From contig CAZWLN010000002.1 in NCBI GenBank assembly GCA_964634885.1, positions 1 through 64,000 of the forward strand: 64,000 bases of DNA. The letters run 5' to 3'. Positions 1 through 8,668 of this stretch are shown piece after piece. The notes under the pieces are model-generated. The model was not told where the DNA came from. It did no database searches and saw only the letters and a program-made list of their open reading frames with translations. The stretch comes from DAINRZ01 sp964634885. GTDB lineage: Bacteria > Bacteroidota > Ignavibacteria > Kapaibacteriales > UBA2268. Position numbers and translations under genes: made by a program. How positions within the stretch are numbered: position 1 is the first letter of the stretch; each line of letters begins with the position of its first letter.

Positions 1-346
1 AATTACGAATGACGAATTACGAATTACGAATGTAAGAATAAGCTGACCCGGAGCGTCTTTCTCCTTCCCCTTGGGGAAGGCCGGGATGGGGTGTGCAAGT
101 TTGTCAAGTTTGTCAAGTTTGTAAAGTTCATAAAGTAAGGAAAAGCTTCTACTGTGTTTCTTTCTCCTTCCCCTTGGGGAATAATTCCCCTTGGGGAAGG
201 CCGGGATGGGGTAGTCAAGTTTGTAAAGCAATGAGAATTCTGAGCGCATCGAGACCGGCGTAGGCAATGCTGAATTCTGAATGTAGAATGCTGAATGTAG
301 AATGCTGAATGTGGAATGTAGAATACAACATTCCGGAAATGTTTTC
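1..346. repeat. Cluster of intergenic palindromic and tandem repeats
   Basis: No gene is supported here. Positions 1-31 repeat the unit GAATTAC(GAAT). A palindromic unit with arms CCTTCCCC and GGGGAAGG, followed by CCGGGATGGGGT, occurs at 57-92 and again at 160-212, where it is partly duplicated internally. Positions about 97-135 hold a 9-10 base tandem of GTCAAGTTT type, and 266-334 holds a tandem of AATGCTGAATGTAG type. A 108-residue open frame crosses the cluster but only translates these repeats. Confidence 0.8.
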
Positions 347-1069
347 TCACGGCATGATATACCTGCCGAATTGGATCAGCCAGAGGTAATATCCGGCAAT
401 GCCGCCTGTCAGGCCTCCGACGAGGAAAGTCATACGTTCGGATTTGGGGATAAAGTAAAATACTGCAAGTATTAGTACTACAAGACCGATAGCAGCCGTT
501 ACAATGCCCGTAGTCATGATGGGAAGGCCGAGGAATAATGAGATCTTTTCTTCATCGGAATGTCCATGGGGGAGCCAGTTCCCGGAAACAATAACGTGTA
601 TTAGATAGGAAGCAAGATTGGCCACAGGCCTGAGCCAGAACAAAGACGCAAGTAGCAGCAGCCACTGGGGATAGGTAAGCCTTCCGGCGCTCCGGTACCT
701 TCTCCTGAACAGAAAGAGCAGAACCAATCCCAATGTGCCAATTCCGAGGGTTAGTACAGGGCCGCCCAGATCGAAATGAAAAGAGGCCAGTTTCCTTTCA
801 TAGCCGTATAAATACCAATCAATGTATTTATAAAAATCAGAAAATTCTGTTTTATTTATAATACTGTCAGGAAAAAAATCGAAATCTTTCTCCTCCATTG
901 GCGACCTGGAGTCAATACTACAGTATGAGTAATGAATACTGGCTCCGTAACCGTAATACTTCATTACGGCATAGTGCCCGCATTCATGGGAAACTGTCCC
1001 GATGACCGTAAAAAGAATAAATAAACAAAAAAGCGCAACCAAAAGCTTAGGCTTTATTACTAACTCCAA
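347..1069 (-). CDS. M50-like membrane metalloprotease, divergent
   Basis: A 240-residue integral membrane protein with about five hydrophobic segments (roughly residues 8-26, 95-115, 132-155, 183-207, 215-232). The motif HECGH at residues 28-32 follows the first segment and fits the HExxH zinc site of membrane-embedded M50/site-2-type proteases. The usual second ligand motif near the C-terminus is not obvious, so activity is uncertain. The reading frame opens with TTG at 1069, preceded by GGAG seven bases upstream; any ATG start would lose the HExxH motif. The gene lies 30 bases downstream of the S41 protease on the same strand and is probably cotranscribed. Membership of M50 is inferred from one motif and topology only. 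Confidence 0.6.
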   Translation of the reverse strand: MELVIKPKLLVALFCLFILFTVIGTVSHECGHYAVMKYYGYGASIHYSYCSIDSRSPMEEKDFDFFPDSIINKTEFSDFYKYIDWYLYGYERKLASFHFDLGGPVLTLGIGTLGLVLLFLFRRRYRSAGRLTYPQWLLLLASLFWLRPVANLASYLIHVIVSGNWLPHGHSDEEKISLFLGLPIMTTGIVTAAIGLVVLILAVFYFIPKSERMTFLVGGLTGGIAGYYLWLIQFGRYIMP

Positions 1070-1099
1070 TTGTAAGCTCCGATCATTGTATATATATCC

Positions 1100-2767
1100 C
1101 TATTTCTGCTTCAGAGATGATGCGGCCATCAGTTTCTCTGCCTGTGGGAAGAGGTCTATGGCTTTGTGCATCTGCCTGTCGATGGAACTGATTATCTGTA
1201 CCATTTTTTCCCTGTTCCAGATGTAACGGGCAATGTATCCCTTGAGCACAGTTCTGATGTAATTATTGTCTGTTTTATACTGTTCTTCGTTCCAGGTGAC
1301 ACCCTTCGATTCGGCAAATTCCTTAAATTCCTTCAGGGCCTCGTTGTCGATGCGGTAGGAGTTGTAGAATTCGCGGAAGTTGTTGTGATACTTCTCCCTC
1401 AGGGATTTACCTTTTTCGTCGCAGTACTTCTTCGAAAAGAGGTACAGGGTGTTCTTCCTGAGGAGGTCAACCGAGAACTTCGTGATGGTATCCGATTTGA
1501 TGATGTAATCCGGAGTGATGCCGCCGGCGCCGAAAACGGTCCTGCCTTTCTTGGTTTTGTACAGTGGCAGGCTGGAAACGCTGATCTGTTCGGAAGCAGG
1601 CTTACCGGAATTCATCTTTTCCAGTTGAGACACTATGGAGTTGAATCCGTTCTCTATGTATGAGCCTTCTTCAAGCTCGAGCCTGCCTGCCAGGTGGAAG
1701 TATTTGTCCTTATCTTTGTATGGCCTTTGGATACATCTGCCGGAAGGTGTATAGTACTTGCCGACCGTCAGTCTGAAGGCAGAGTAATCCGGCAATGGGA
1801 ACTGCCTTTGGACAAGCCCTTTGCCGAATGATGTTTCGCCGACGATGAGCCCCCTGTCTAAGTCCTGGATGGCACCGGAGAGGATCTCGCTGGCGGAAGC
1901 GGAGCTTTCGTTGATGAGCACGACGACAGGCATATTCTCATATTCCTGCCCTTTGGTCGAAATATAGGTTTCGAACATATCCGGGATCCTGCCCTTTGTG
2001 TAAACAATAGTATCGCCGGATTTGACGAATTCATCGGCAATGTAATAGGCTTCGTCGAGGATGCCGCCGGGGTTCCACCTCAGGTCGATGATGACTTTCT
2101 TCATGCCCTGTTTTCTCAGGGTGTCCATAGCCTGGAGGAATTCGTCGTGAGTGGTCTGGGCAAACCTGTTAATTTCGACTACACCGATGTCTGTTCCTTC
2201 GATCATATATTTGGCGTCGATGCTGTACACCGGTATCCTGTCCCTGATGATGTCGAACTTCAACAGTTCGGGGGTGCCTTCGCGTTTGATGTGAACTGTA
2301 ACCAATGTACCTTTCAGTCCTTTTAGCTTTTTGGGAATGTCTTCCCTCGACAGTCCGACGGCGGTAGTGTCGTTGATCTTTACGATTTTGTCGTTGGCAA
2401 GAATGCCTACGGCTTCGCTGGGACCGCCGATTATGGGAGTAACTACGACGATGGTGTCGTTGACGATGTCGAATTCGACGCCGATGCCGTCAAAGCCTCC
2501 CTGCATCTCTTCCTGGACACCTAACAGTTCCTCGCTCGGGATATAGACAGAGTGCGCGTCGAGCTCGCTGAGCATACCCCTGATGGCTGCTTCGATCAAC
2601 TCCTTTGAGTCCACTTCGTCAACATAGTTCTTGTAGGCGGACTGAAATACATTGTTGAATTTTTTTATATGGCTGTATATATTATCTTCTGAAATCAACG
2701 GCTGGAAGTAGATGCCAACCAGGACACCAACAAGAAAAGCAGGAATTAAAAACAGTTTGCGCTTCAT
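1100..2767 (-). CDS. Carboxy-terminal processing protease, S41 family (CtpA-like)
   Basis: A 555-residue periplasmic serine protease anchored by an N-terminal hydrophobic segment (residues 5-22). The order is typical of CtpA/Tsp enzymes: a PDZ domain at about 85-170, then the S41 catalytic core. The catalytic serine is S291 in SASASE and the lysine is K316 in GETSFGKG; the 25-residue spacing is that of E. coli Tsp. The RWNPGG segment near 230 is also family-typical. These enzymes trim or degrade exported proteins by their C-termini. An extra region of about 180 residues after the core is longer than minimal CtpA. It sits downstream of the secreted-protein array and upstream of an M50-like gene; a link to maturation of the array products is only conjecture. 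Confidence 0.93.
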   Translation of the reverse strand: MKRKLFLIPAFLVGVLVGIYFQPLISEDNIYSHIKKFNNVFQSAYKNYVDEVDSKELIEAAIRGMLSELDAHSVYIPSEELLGVQEEMQGGFDGIGVEFDIVNDTIVVVTPIIGGPSEAVGILANDKIVKINDTTAVGLSREDIPKKLKGLKGTLVTVHIKREGTPELLKFDIIRDRIPVYSIDAKYMIEGTDIGVVEINRFAQTTHDEFLQAMDTLRKQGMKKVIIDLRWNPGGILDEAYYIADEFVKSGDTIVYTKGRIPDMFETYISTKGQEYENMPVVVLINESSASASEILSGAIQDLDRGLIVGETSFGKGLVQRQFPLPDYSAFRLTVGKYYTPSGRCIQRPYKDKDKYFHLAGRLELEEGSYIENGFNSIVSQLEKMNSGKPASEQISVSSLPLYKTKKGRTVFGAGGITPDYIIKSDTITKFSVDLLRKNTLYLFSKKYCDEKGKSLREKYHNNFREFYNSYRIDNEALKEFKEFAESKGVTWNEEQYKTDNNYIRTVLKGYIARYIWNREKMVQIISSIDRQMHKAIDLFPQAEKLMAASSLKQK

Positions 2768-2848
2768 TGCGACCCCAAAATAATCTGAACTATTACTTTA
2801 ATCTAAATTTAACGAAAATATTTCAGAAATGTTTCAGGAAATGACTGT

Positions 2849-5776
2849 TTATTCGATAATAAATGGTATTGTCCTGACAACGCCCTGAGTGACAAGGGCA
2901 ATAAAATAGGTGCCTGCCGGGTGGGACGACAGATCGATGTCGAGTTTGTACCAGCCTTTCTCACATAGGCCGGTGAACAGGTCCTCTGTTTTGGTACCTT
3001 TAAGGTCAAAGACTGAAAGAGTAATGGCACTTTTTGCCGGCAGGCTGTAGATGACGGAGCAGTAAGACCGGACAGGGTTGGGAATGACCGGCTGAAGGGA
3101 ATAGTCGTGGGGGACGGTGTCGGTGGTAATTACCAAAGGCACCTTGCACTTGTTCTCCCCTGAGAATACAAGCCCGTCCGGATTGCCAGCAAGGGCCAGG
3201 GATTTTCTGAGGCATTTGAAAACTAACACCGCCCTGTCGCTGTCGCTATCGTTGTCGTTGATGAAAGGCCTGTAACACACAGCAATTTCCTTCCTGGCGC
3301 CGGGTTCGACTGTGACCGGAAACTGGGACTGGGGAACGGAAAACAGGAGATTGGCCTCTAAGGGTATGTCGTTGAAGGTAATCGGGTAACTGCCGTAATT
3401 ATATAGTGTTAAAGTGTCGCATTTCATCAAGCCTATTGGATTGGTGCCGAAATGGTGCTCATCGCCTTCGTTTTCCAGCCTGACGGTAAAGCCGGGGATG
3501 GACCTGCTGAAAGTCGTCTGGTTGCCTGAAGAATCCACAGCTTTGATATTGAAATAGGAGTCTCTGTAGGGATCTGTTACAGTGACATCGACGTCGGTTT
3601 GCTTCGAATTGGTATAGTTGACGAGTACTGTGCAGTTTACGGTGTCAACCACGACAATTTTCTCAATTCCCATGTCGCGCTTATCGTTGTCGTCTCTTAC
3701 TGTAAGGTGCCAGGCCTGGTCGCAGGAATCCGTTACTCCTGTAATTGAAGGTGGAAGAGAGTCGGTACTTATTGTTGTGAGATTAAAAATTATTGCCGTT
3801 CTCTGTCCGCAATCATCCCTGATGATGATCGTATCGTGGTAGCTGCCGTAATCTGCAAGGGTAACACAGGACGAGAAAGGAATATTTTCACCGGGGTTGA
3901 CAATTATCCCCGCATCAGGGCTGACTGTCATGAGGTTGTTTACAGCAACCAGTCTGATGTTGTCCATCGTGTAGCCGCCGTAATCGGACAATTTCCAGTA
4001 ATAGCATTTCTCGATGCCCGGTTCGAGGGTATCATTTACGGTCAGTACATTGTTCCATGGGGCCGCGGTGTCGGCGGTGACGGTGAATCCGGGAACGGTA
4101 ATCTTCTTTTGCGTCTTCAGCCCCAGGGAATCGATGGCGACTACAGTAAAATAGCCGTCTGAGTATATGTCTTCCAGGCGAGCTTCAAAACTGTAATTCC
4201 ACTTGTCCGTCCGTTTAACGGAGAATTTCATGTTTTCATATCCGCTGACGGGAAAGTAAACCGAATCCATTCCCGTATCTGTGCCGGAGGTGTCGCCGGC
4301 TGTTCCCCTTACTGAATAGCATGAATCATAGACAGTAATTGCAGGTGGCTGGTTGTCGAGCCGTTTCATTCCCATGCCGCCGATATAACCGTAGGAGTTG
4401 GCATAGGCGTATCCGTAAACGATGGTTCCGAAAGGCTGGTCTCCGCTGAGTATGTGAACGCCGCCGTTAACTTCGATATTTGCGTACAGGTAATTGGAAC
4501 CGCTGATTAACTTGTACTGGGACTGGTCAACAGCCATGCCGTCGATCTTTATTGTGGAATAGGCTGTTCCGGGTACAATGATGCCGATGTAATGGGTAGT
4601 GAAAGAAGGCTGTGGTATGTTGCCCAGTTCCTGTACAGCCTCGATGTTTATTACCTTGTAATTATCCAGGAACTGCTCCTTTGGAGGCATGATCACCATG
4701 AAGGGGTCGCCGAAGTAGAAAGTGGTATCTTCAGGGTTTGCCGTTTTCTTGTACTCTGCCGTCAACACCGGTTTGTCGGCTTCGACGTAGCCCGCCGACC
4801 TGATTTCTCTTTCAATGTACCGGCCTTTGTCTAAGTATAATACTTCACTGCCGTTCAGGACTACTCTTGTGTTGTCGTATGCAGCCATCACCCTGTACAG
4901 GTCTTTGTATATGCTGTAATCTTCGTTCAGCCCGGGTTTGAAGGGCATAACGAAAGCGTTTTTACCCCAGGTTGAAACCGGCGGCAGTTGTTCTGCCAGG
5001 TGGTCTCTCGACTGGAAATCGCCGGGGATGGTAAAGGGTACGGAGGCGCGTTTCTGGCCTGAGAAAACGGCTACCGGCTTGTTTGAGATAATCTCTGTAC
5101 CGGTCAGGTCGCGGCTCGGTTCGGAAGCCGAGACATAGGCCTGTACGAGATAGACATCGCCGTTGTTCATGATTACTGTCCGCTTCGAGTTCCCGTACCT
5201 GAAAGTAGGCGCCGAAGGCATGATTTGCACTTCTGTACCGTCTTCGACGGCAACAACCGCGAACTGGGACGGGGTGGAATACTTGTTGTTGATCGAACCG
5301 TCGCTGTTGTACGCCATGACATAGTAATGGCTGCCAAGTACGTCAACGGGCAGTACCAGGAAAGCGTCGCTTGTCTGTCTTGCATTGTTCAGCCCGTAAA
5401 CGGTGACTTCTTCTTCTGATGTGATCCTGAAAGACTGGCGGGCAATCGTTTCATCCTGGGACAAATAGCCTCCTTCCGTAACGCCGCTTAGTTCGAAGTC
5501 ATCCTGCTCCCTGGCGAATCTGTATATTTCGTTTGGGTTGTTTATTGTGAATTTGTGCAGGTACCCGCGGCCGTACACGTCGTTGTATTCGATGTAGCCT
5601 TTGGTCGGTACGTCGGAAGTAATGAAAAGTAGGAGTGAATCGATGTTGTTGAGAGTGTGGATGTTAGGCATGAAGGTTACAATGAAATCCTTCCCCTTTG
5701 TGTCGAAGTATTCCTGCGCAAAGAGGCTATTACCGATTATTATCGCCGATAATAATATAGTAACAAAGTATTTCAT
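2849..5776 (-). CDS. Secreted IgGFc-binding-like adhesin with T9SS tail, array member 7
   Basis: A 975-residue exported protein, last in transcription order of the tandem array. A signal peptide (1-20) is followed by DTKGKDF, the family opening, and an IgGFc-binding-like N-terminal domain to about residue 470, with the conserved blocks NKPVAVFSG (232-240), PPVSTWGKNAF (265-275), GDPFMVIMPPKEQF (356-369) and NSYGYIGGM (460-468). Two Ig-like modules, each opening with a PP..DSC motif, and an ASH-like module (FGTNPIG ... CDTL) follow. The tail from about 890 has the NPV motif of type A sorting domains. Members of the domain family are often surface proteins; binding to host immunoglobulin should not be assumed. 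The start is 7 bases after the preceding gene. Confidence 0.85.
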   Translation of the reverse strand: MKYFVTILLSAIIIGNSLFAQEYFDTKGKDFIVTFMPNIHTLNNIDSLLLFITSDVPTKGYIEYNDVYGRGYLHKFTINNPNEIYRFAREQDDFELSGVTEGGYLSQDETIARQSFRITSEEEVTVYGLNNARQTSDAFLVLPVDVLGSHYYVMAYNSDGSINNKYSTPSQFAVVAVEDGTEVQIMPSAPTFRYGNSKRTVIMNNGDVYLVQAYVSASEPSRDLTGTEIISNKPVAVFSGQKRASVPFTIPGDFQSRDHLAEQLPPVSTWGKNAFVMPFKPGLNEDYSIYKDLYRVMAAYDNTRVVLNGSEVLYLDKGRYIEREIRSAGYVEADKPVLTAEYKKTANPEDTTFYFGDPFMVIMPPKEQFLDNYKVINIEAVQELGNIPQPSFTTHYIGIIVPGTAYSTIKIDGMAVDQSQYKLISGSNYLYANIEVNGGVHILSGDQPFGTIVYGYAYANSYGYIGGMGMKRLDNQPPAITVYDSCYSVRGTAGDTSGTDTGMDSVYFPVSGYENMKFSVKRTDKWNYSFEARLEDIYSDGYFTVVAIDSLGLKTQKKITVPGFTVTADTAAPWNNVLTVNDTLEPGIEKCYYWKLSDYGGYTMDNIRLVAVNNLMTVSPDAGIIVNPGENIPFSSCVTLADYGSYHDTIIIRDDCGQRTAIIFNLTTISTDSLPPSITGVTDSCDQAWHLTVRDDNDKRDMGIEKIVVVDTVNCTVLVNYTNSKQTDVDVTVTDPYRDSYFNIKAVDSSGNQTTFSRSIPGFTVRLENEGDEHHFGTNPIGLMKCDTLTLYNYGSYPITFNDIPLEANLLFSVPQSQFPVTVEPGARKEIAVCYRPFINDNDSDSDRAVLVFKCLRKSLALAGNPDGLVFSGENKCKVPLVITTDTVPHDYSLQPVIPNPVRSYCSVIYSLPAKSAITLSVFDLKGTKTEDLFTGLCEKGWYKLDIDLSSHPAGTYFIALVTQGVVRTIPFIIE

Positions 5777-5783
5777 TGATTTT

Positions 5784-8660
5784 CTAATTATTTACAACAA
5801 ACATCCTCGTTAATTTAACATTTTTGGTTGATAATTCATAGAAATAAACTCCGTTGCTGAAATTCCGCGTATCGACAGCGACCTGGTAAATACCGCCGGT
5901 GTAAGTGCCCTCAACCGGTGTTTGTATTTTAATCCCGTTAAGGTTGAAAATGCTGATTTCCACATTTTCTGTGGAAGGTATGCCGAAGCGGATGGCAGTG
6001 CTGTAGTTGACGACGGGATTGGGTATGTTCTGTTCGAGGATGAATCCTGCCGGTACCGAGGTTGTAACGATGCTGATTGAAAGGCCGCAGCGACTTTCTC
6101 CCTGCCTCTCGATTGGATCTCCGGTGCCGGAGAAAGGTATTACGATGGCCATACACTTAAAGCCGATTTTTAATGTGTCGGTAATGGGAGTTTCACCGGC
6201 GCTGAGCGGATGGAAACAGACAGCCAGGTCCTTTGTCTCGCCGGGATTGATTGTCAGCGGGAACTGTGTCTGAGGAAGTGAGTATTGTGTGTTGCTTATT
6301 ACATGGATGTCGTTGAAAACAAACGGCAGGATCCCGTAGTTTTTAATGGAAAAGGTGTCGCAGGCAATGGTTCCTATTAGCTGTGAGCCGAAATCGAGAA
6401 TGCCCGTGCTGCCTGTGCCGTTAATGCTAAGGGTAAAACCCTGTATGGTATCCCTGACGTGGACACGCCAGCCGAACTGGTCGGTAACAGTGATGTCATA
6501 GATGGCGTCGTAGTAGGGGTCAGTGATTGCCATCCCGTAGCTGCTGCTTTTCTCTGTTGCCGAGTTGTTGCTGAGTGTACAGTTTACCAATTCGTTGACG
6601 ATGATGGAATCCAGGCCGAAATCCGTTGAAAGAGAGTCGCTGATGATAACTGAAAACACCGTACCGCAGGGATCGGGAGTGACCTGGATCAGTGGAGGGT
6701 TGTAATCGAGTTGTGTCGTAAGTTTAATGTAAGCAGCTTCTCTGTTCCCGCATTCATGGGTAATCTCGAGAGTGTCCGTATAGGAGCCGAGCGTATCGGG
6801 AGTAATTGCCGCAGTAATGGTTTTTTCCTCTCCGCTTGCAATATCCGTGAAACTGCCGCTTTTAATGGTAAAGACATTGTTCCTGAACCTGATGTCTTTG
6901 ATTGTATGGTCAAACTTGCCGTAATTGTTGAAAATGATGTCGAAGTTGTATTCTTTGCCTGTCCTGGTCTCGAAGCTATAGGACGGAGCGGGGCCGTCAG
7001 GGTCGAGTCCTTTGATCCAAACGGTGAAACCCGGGATATCAATGGTCGTGTCGGACTTCAAACCGGAAGAGTCCACCGCTGCGATCCTGAAATAACCGTC
7101 ATGATACTGGCTGATCAGTGTGGCCATGTAAGAATAATTCTTTGAGTCAATTTTAGTAATCTTTGTAATTACATTTTCGGAACTGTCCGCAGGAATTGAA
7201 ACCGACTCTAAGCCGGAGTCGTAAAGCGCAGTGTCGGTAACAACTCCTTCGGCTTTGTAACATGATGTGTTCCCGAGAATTGCAGGTGGTTCCGTGTCGA
7301 AGGGCTGCATTGCCATGCCCCCGATGTATCCGTAAGAGTTCCTTTCGCCGTAGCCATAGATGAAAATCCCGAAAGGCTCTTTGCATTCGAGATAGTGGAC
7401 TCCGGCTTTGACTTCGATGGTTGCGTAGTAATAGTCAGAACCGGAAATGGCTTTGAAGCTCGAGGCACTGACGGCGCTGCCGTCGAGAGTAAGGGTGTTA
7501 TAGGCGGTGGAAGGCGCAACAACGGCAATGTAATGATTGGTGAAAGAAGAGACAACGCCGCCGCTGTACTCATAAGCCTGGGTATTGATCACACGGTATT
7601 TGTCCATGTACTGCTCTTTTGGAGGGACAATCAGCAGCAACGGGTCGCCATAGGTATCAGAGCCGCTGGCGCCGCTTGTTTTCTTGTACTGTGCCGTCAT
7701 TATCGGTTTGTCTGACTCGACATAGACAGCTCCGGTAATCTTTCTTTCTAAGTACTTGCCTTTATTGAGCGTAACCGTTTCAGTCCCGTTGATTTTTACC
7801 GTTGTGTTGTCCAGCGCTGCAATTATCCTGTAAATGTCGCTGTTCGATGTGTAAGTTTCGTATTTGGCGGCAACGAAAGGGATGATGAAAGCGTTCTTGC
7901 CCCAGGTATCGACCGGAGGCATCTGTTCGACAATGCAATCCCTGGAAGCGGTACTGAGGGTGTAAGGTATGGCCGCGCGTTCGTGCCCGGCAAAAACTGC
8001 TACAGGCTTGTCGGATGTGATTTCGCTCCCGGTCAGGTCGCCGCTGCTAGCCTGCACGAGGTATGATTCTCCTTTGTTAAGGGTAACGGTCTGTACTTTG
8101 GTGGAGTTCTTTGCGGTGGCTGCCGTCGGTGCAATCGTAACAGTCGTGCCGTCTTCGGTTCCCAGTACGGCAAATTCCGAAGGGTCGCTGCTCCAGGTGT
8201 TGTATGACATAACAAAGTAATGCATATTAAGTACATCTACAGGAAGAACCAGGAAAGCATCGCTCGAAGTGGTAGCTGTCGTGAGCGCATAGACTGTGAC
8301 ATCGGAGTCGGATACGACCCGGAAATACTGGGGGGCTACGACTTCGTCCTGGGTAGAGGTTACCAACTCATAGTTTGTGTATTTCAGGGTAAACACATGG
8401 ATCCTGCTGACGTCGGTAATAGTGAATTGGTGGGTGTAAACCTTTTTGTTTATATCCCTGTATTCGATGAAACCGACGGTCGGTTTGTCGGCTGCGATGT
8501 ATATCGACAGGGAGTCAACGCCACTGGTACTGATGTGGTCGTTTGGAATAAAGGTAAGGAAAAACTCGGTACCTTTCGTATCGAAGAATTTCTGTTCCCC
8601 GCACTTAATGGAACCAGCAGCAGTCAGCAATGCGAAAAAAAGTACAACCCAGTATTTCAT
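5784..8660 (-). CDS. Secreted IgGFc-binding-like adhesin with T9SS tail, array member 6
   Basis: A 958-residue exported paralogue. I chose the ATG at 8660 because the signal peptide then begins MKYWVV, as in the neighbours (MKYFVT, MKYLII); an upstream ATG at 8672 overlaps the previous stop as ATGA and is possible. The N-terminal domain (about 20-450) has DTKGTEFFLTF, DKPVAVFAGHE, PPVDTWGKNAF and NSYGYIGGM. One PP..SCY Ig-like module follows, containing IPGFTVWIKG and NNYGKFD, then a second opening PP-IQVTPDPC. An ASH-like module (LDFGSQLIG, then SIPQ/SLPQ-type segment) and a type A sorting tail with NIPNPV complete it. It is most similar in layout to the next upstream member, which carries one extra module. 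Confidence 0.85.
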   Translation of the reverse strand: MKYWVVLFFALLTAAGSIKCGEQKFFDTKGTEFFLTFIPNDHISTSGVDSLSIYIAADKPTVGFIEYRDINKKVYTHQFTITDVSRIHVFTLKYTNYELVTSTQDEVVAPQYFRVVSDSDVTVYALTTATTSSDAFLVLPVDVLNMHYFVMSYNTWSSDPSEFAVLGTEDGTTVTIAPTAATAKNSTKVQTVTLNKGESYLVQASSGDLTGSEITSDKPVAVFAGHERAAIPYTLSTASRDCIVEQMPPVDTWGKNAFIIPFVAAKYETYTSNSDIYRIIAALDNTTVKINGTETVTLNKGKYLERKITGAVYVESDKPIMTAQYKKTSGASGSDTYGDPLLLIVPPKEQYMDKYRVINTQAYEYSGGVVSSFTNHYIAVVAPSTAYNTLTLDGSAVSASSFKAISGSDYYYATIEVKAGVHYLECKEPFGIFIYGYGERNSYGYIGGMAMQPFDTEPPAILGNTSCYKAEGVVTDTALYDSGLESVSIPADSSENVITKITKIDSKNYSYMATLISQYHDGYFRIAAVDSSGLKSDTTIDIPGFTVWIKGLDPDGPAPSYSFETRTGKEYNFDIIFNNYGKFDHTIKDIRFRNNVFTIKSGSFTDIASGEEKTITAAITPDTLGSYTDTLEITHECGNREAAYIKLTTQLDYNPPLIQVTPDPCGTVFSVIISDSLSTDFGLDSIIVNELVNCTLSNNSATEKSSSYGMAITDPYYDAIYDITVTDQFGWRVHVRDTIQGFTLSINGTGSTGILDFGSQLIGTIACDTFSIKNYGILPFVFNDIHVISNTQYSLPQTQFPLTINPGETKDLAVCFHPLSAGETPITDTLKIGFKCMAIVIPFSGTGDPIERQGESRCGLSISIVTTSVPAGFILEQNIPNPVVNYSTAIRFGIPSTENVEISIFNLNGIKIQTPVEGTYTGGIYQVAVDTRNFSNGVYFYELSTKNVKLTRMFVVNN

Positions 8661-8668
8661 AGCATCTC

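Noticed and set aside
24..350. 108-codon frame in the repeat cluster
   Set aside because: Its translation is made of repeated segments from the palindromes and tandem units, with no ribosome site.
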